Shown in pieces: positions 63,285-64,000 of a stretch of DNA of 64,000 nt. Every line of letters starts with the position of its first letter. Position 1 is the first letter of the stretch. A program made the translations under genes and the position numbers. Source of the DNA: Tessaracoccus timonensis (GTDB taxonomy: Bacteria > Actinomycetota > Actinomycetes > Propionibacteriales > Propionibacteriaceae); contig NZ_LT996886.1 of NCBI RefSeq assembly GCF_900343145.1, positions 2,170,001 through 2,234,000 on the forward strand. The letters run 5' to 3'. The notes under the pieces are model-generated. The model did not search any database and had not been told where the DNA came from. It saw only the letters and a program-made list of their open reading frames with translations.

Positions 63285-63370
63285 ACCATCGTCGACGGCT
63301 AAGCTGAACATGCCCGACGAACGACGTCGGGCCACGTCGGAAGGCCAGCCCCCTGAACCCCCTGCATCAG

Positions 63371-64000
63371 TTGCCCGGAACCCGCACCGTCGGCGTTCCA
63401 CCATCCATCGACATGATCAGCATTCTCGGCCCCAGCGACGAGAATCTGCGCGTGCTCGAATCACTGCTTGAAGCCGACGTACACGTGCGAGGCTCTGAGA
63501 TCACACTCACCGGGTCGACGGAAGCTGTGACCAAGGCGAACGACGTGATCAGCGAGCTCATCGCCATTCTCCGAACCGGCCAGGGGCTCTCTCCGGAAAC
63601 TGTCGAGCGGGTCGTCACGATGACCGCCGAGAATGAGTCGCCGTCGGATGTGCTGACGCAGGGCATTGTCAGCTCGCGCGGACGTACGGTGCGGCCCAAG
63701 ACGCTGAATCAGAAGCGTTACGTCGACGCGATCGATCGTCACACCATCGTGTTCGGCATTGGTCCCGCTGGAACGGGCAAGACGTACCTGGCTATGGCGA
63801 AAGCGGTGCAGGCCCTGAAGACGAAGCAAGTGAACCGCATCATCCTCACCAGGCCTGCCATCGAGGCCGGCGAAAAGCTTGGCTTCCTGCCTGGCACGCT
63901 CAGCGACAAGATCGACCCCTACCTCCGCCCGCTCTACGACGCGCTGCACGACATGGTGGAGCCGGATTCCGTGCCCAAGCTGCTCACCTCGGGCGTGGTT
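63371..64000 (+). CDS. phoH: PhoH-like ATPase (partial, cut by window edge)
   Basis: First 210 residues of a PhoH-family NTPase. Seen: GIGPAGTGKTYLAMAKAV, the Walker A region (near residue 131 from this start), and ILTRPAIEAGEKLGFLPG, the hallmark PhoH segment. TTG 63371 is proposed because residues before ATG 63413 (TVGVPPSID) match the usual family start; an in-frame stop at 63305 limits how far it can extend. It likely leads into ybeY-era, as in other actinobacteria. Confidence 0.85.
   Translation, partial: MPGTRTVGVPPSIDMISILGPSDENLRVLESLLEADVHVRGSEITLTGSTEAVTKANDVISELIAILRTGQGLSPETVERVVTMTAENESPSDVLTQGIVSSRGRTVRPKTLNQKRYVDAIDRHTIVFGIGPAGTGKTYLAMAKAVQALKTKQVNRIILTRPAIEAGEKLGFLPGTLSDKIDPYLRPLYDALHDMVEPDSVPKLLTSGVV

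Noticed and set aside
1-64000. CRISPR arrays, insertion sequences, rRNA genes
   Set aside because: No regularly spaced direct repeats, transposase genes with terminal repeats, or rRNA sequences were found.

Overview
The window is high-GC Actinomycetota DNA made of two unlike parts. The lineage is inferred from the right half, which carries actinobacterial families (DUF3097, DUF4192, DUF5709) and a conserved chromosomal order: leuS, comEA-comEC, holA, rpsT, lepA, hemW, hrcA-dnaJ-rsmE, tgt, phoH. A family such as Propionibacteriaceae is plausible but not proven. At least ten chromosomal genes there look leaderless: a TANNNT box (often TAGGCT or TAGGGT) sits 6-8 nt before the start codon. Genes in the left half mostly use Shine-Dalgarno sites and ATGA/GTGA stop-start overlaps.

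Left half, 1 to about 31.4 kb: an integrative conjugative element (ICE). Its left end lies outside the window. It ends on the right at a large serine recombinase whose reading frame runs into a tRNA-Ala(GGC) gene. Positions 1-4.5 kb hold defence-like cargo: a helicase with a C-terminal nuclease-like domain, a small zinc-ribbon-like protein, decayed DNA, and a 5-methylcytosine methyltransferase that contains an out-of-frame nested ORF with its own ribosome site. Positions 4.5-11 kb hold two similarly built modules, each a divergent regulator, an MFS exporter and an oxidoreductase (TetR/MFS/NAD(P)-binding protein; MerR/MFS/quinone-oxidoreductase-like protein), followed by an AraC regulator. Positions 11-29.6 kb hold the conjugation module: an ArdC-like gene broken by a stop codon, a prim-pol primase, a DUF2637-like protein, a ParB-like protein, a membrane-anchored protein, an M23 cell-wall hydrolase, two DUF6112-like pilin-sized proteins, a VirB6/TrbL-like protein with a frameshifted tail, an SCO6880-type protein, a VirB4 ATPase, a VirD4/TraG coupling protein, an SSB-like protein and a DUF4913 protein. 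A coiled-coil CHAT protease gene is inserted against the direction of this operon. No relaxase is visible.

Right half, 31.4-64 kb: the chromosome. After tRNA-Ala comes a 140-bp imperfect palindrome, then a DUF45 metallopeptidase, a glycosylase-annotated family protein, an L,D-transpeptidase, a DMT transporter, a DUF4192 protein and a PfkB kinase. These are followed by leuS, the DNA-uptake pair comEA-comEC, holA, rpsT and lepA. A sugar ABC importer without its ATPase sits between lepA and hemW. Next come a GntR-regulated ABC exporter, DUF3097, an inositol-phosphatase-like enzyme and an MBL-fold hydrolase. The heat-shock pair hrcA-dnaJ lies behind a CIRCE operator, then rsmE and tgt, a nitronate monooxygenase and a queuosine-precursor transporter, DUF5709, and a PhoH ATPase cut by the window edge.

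Main points for follow-up: the nested ORF in the methyltransferase; the CHAT gene in the transfer operon; the integrase frame that enters tRNA-Ala; a recurrent GYGCACCTGSC motif in gaps between ICE genes; and three long inverted repeats in the chromosomal part.
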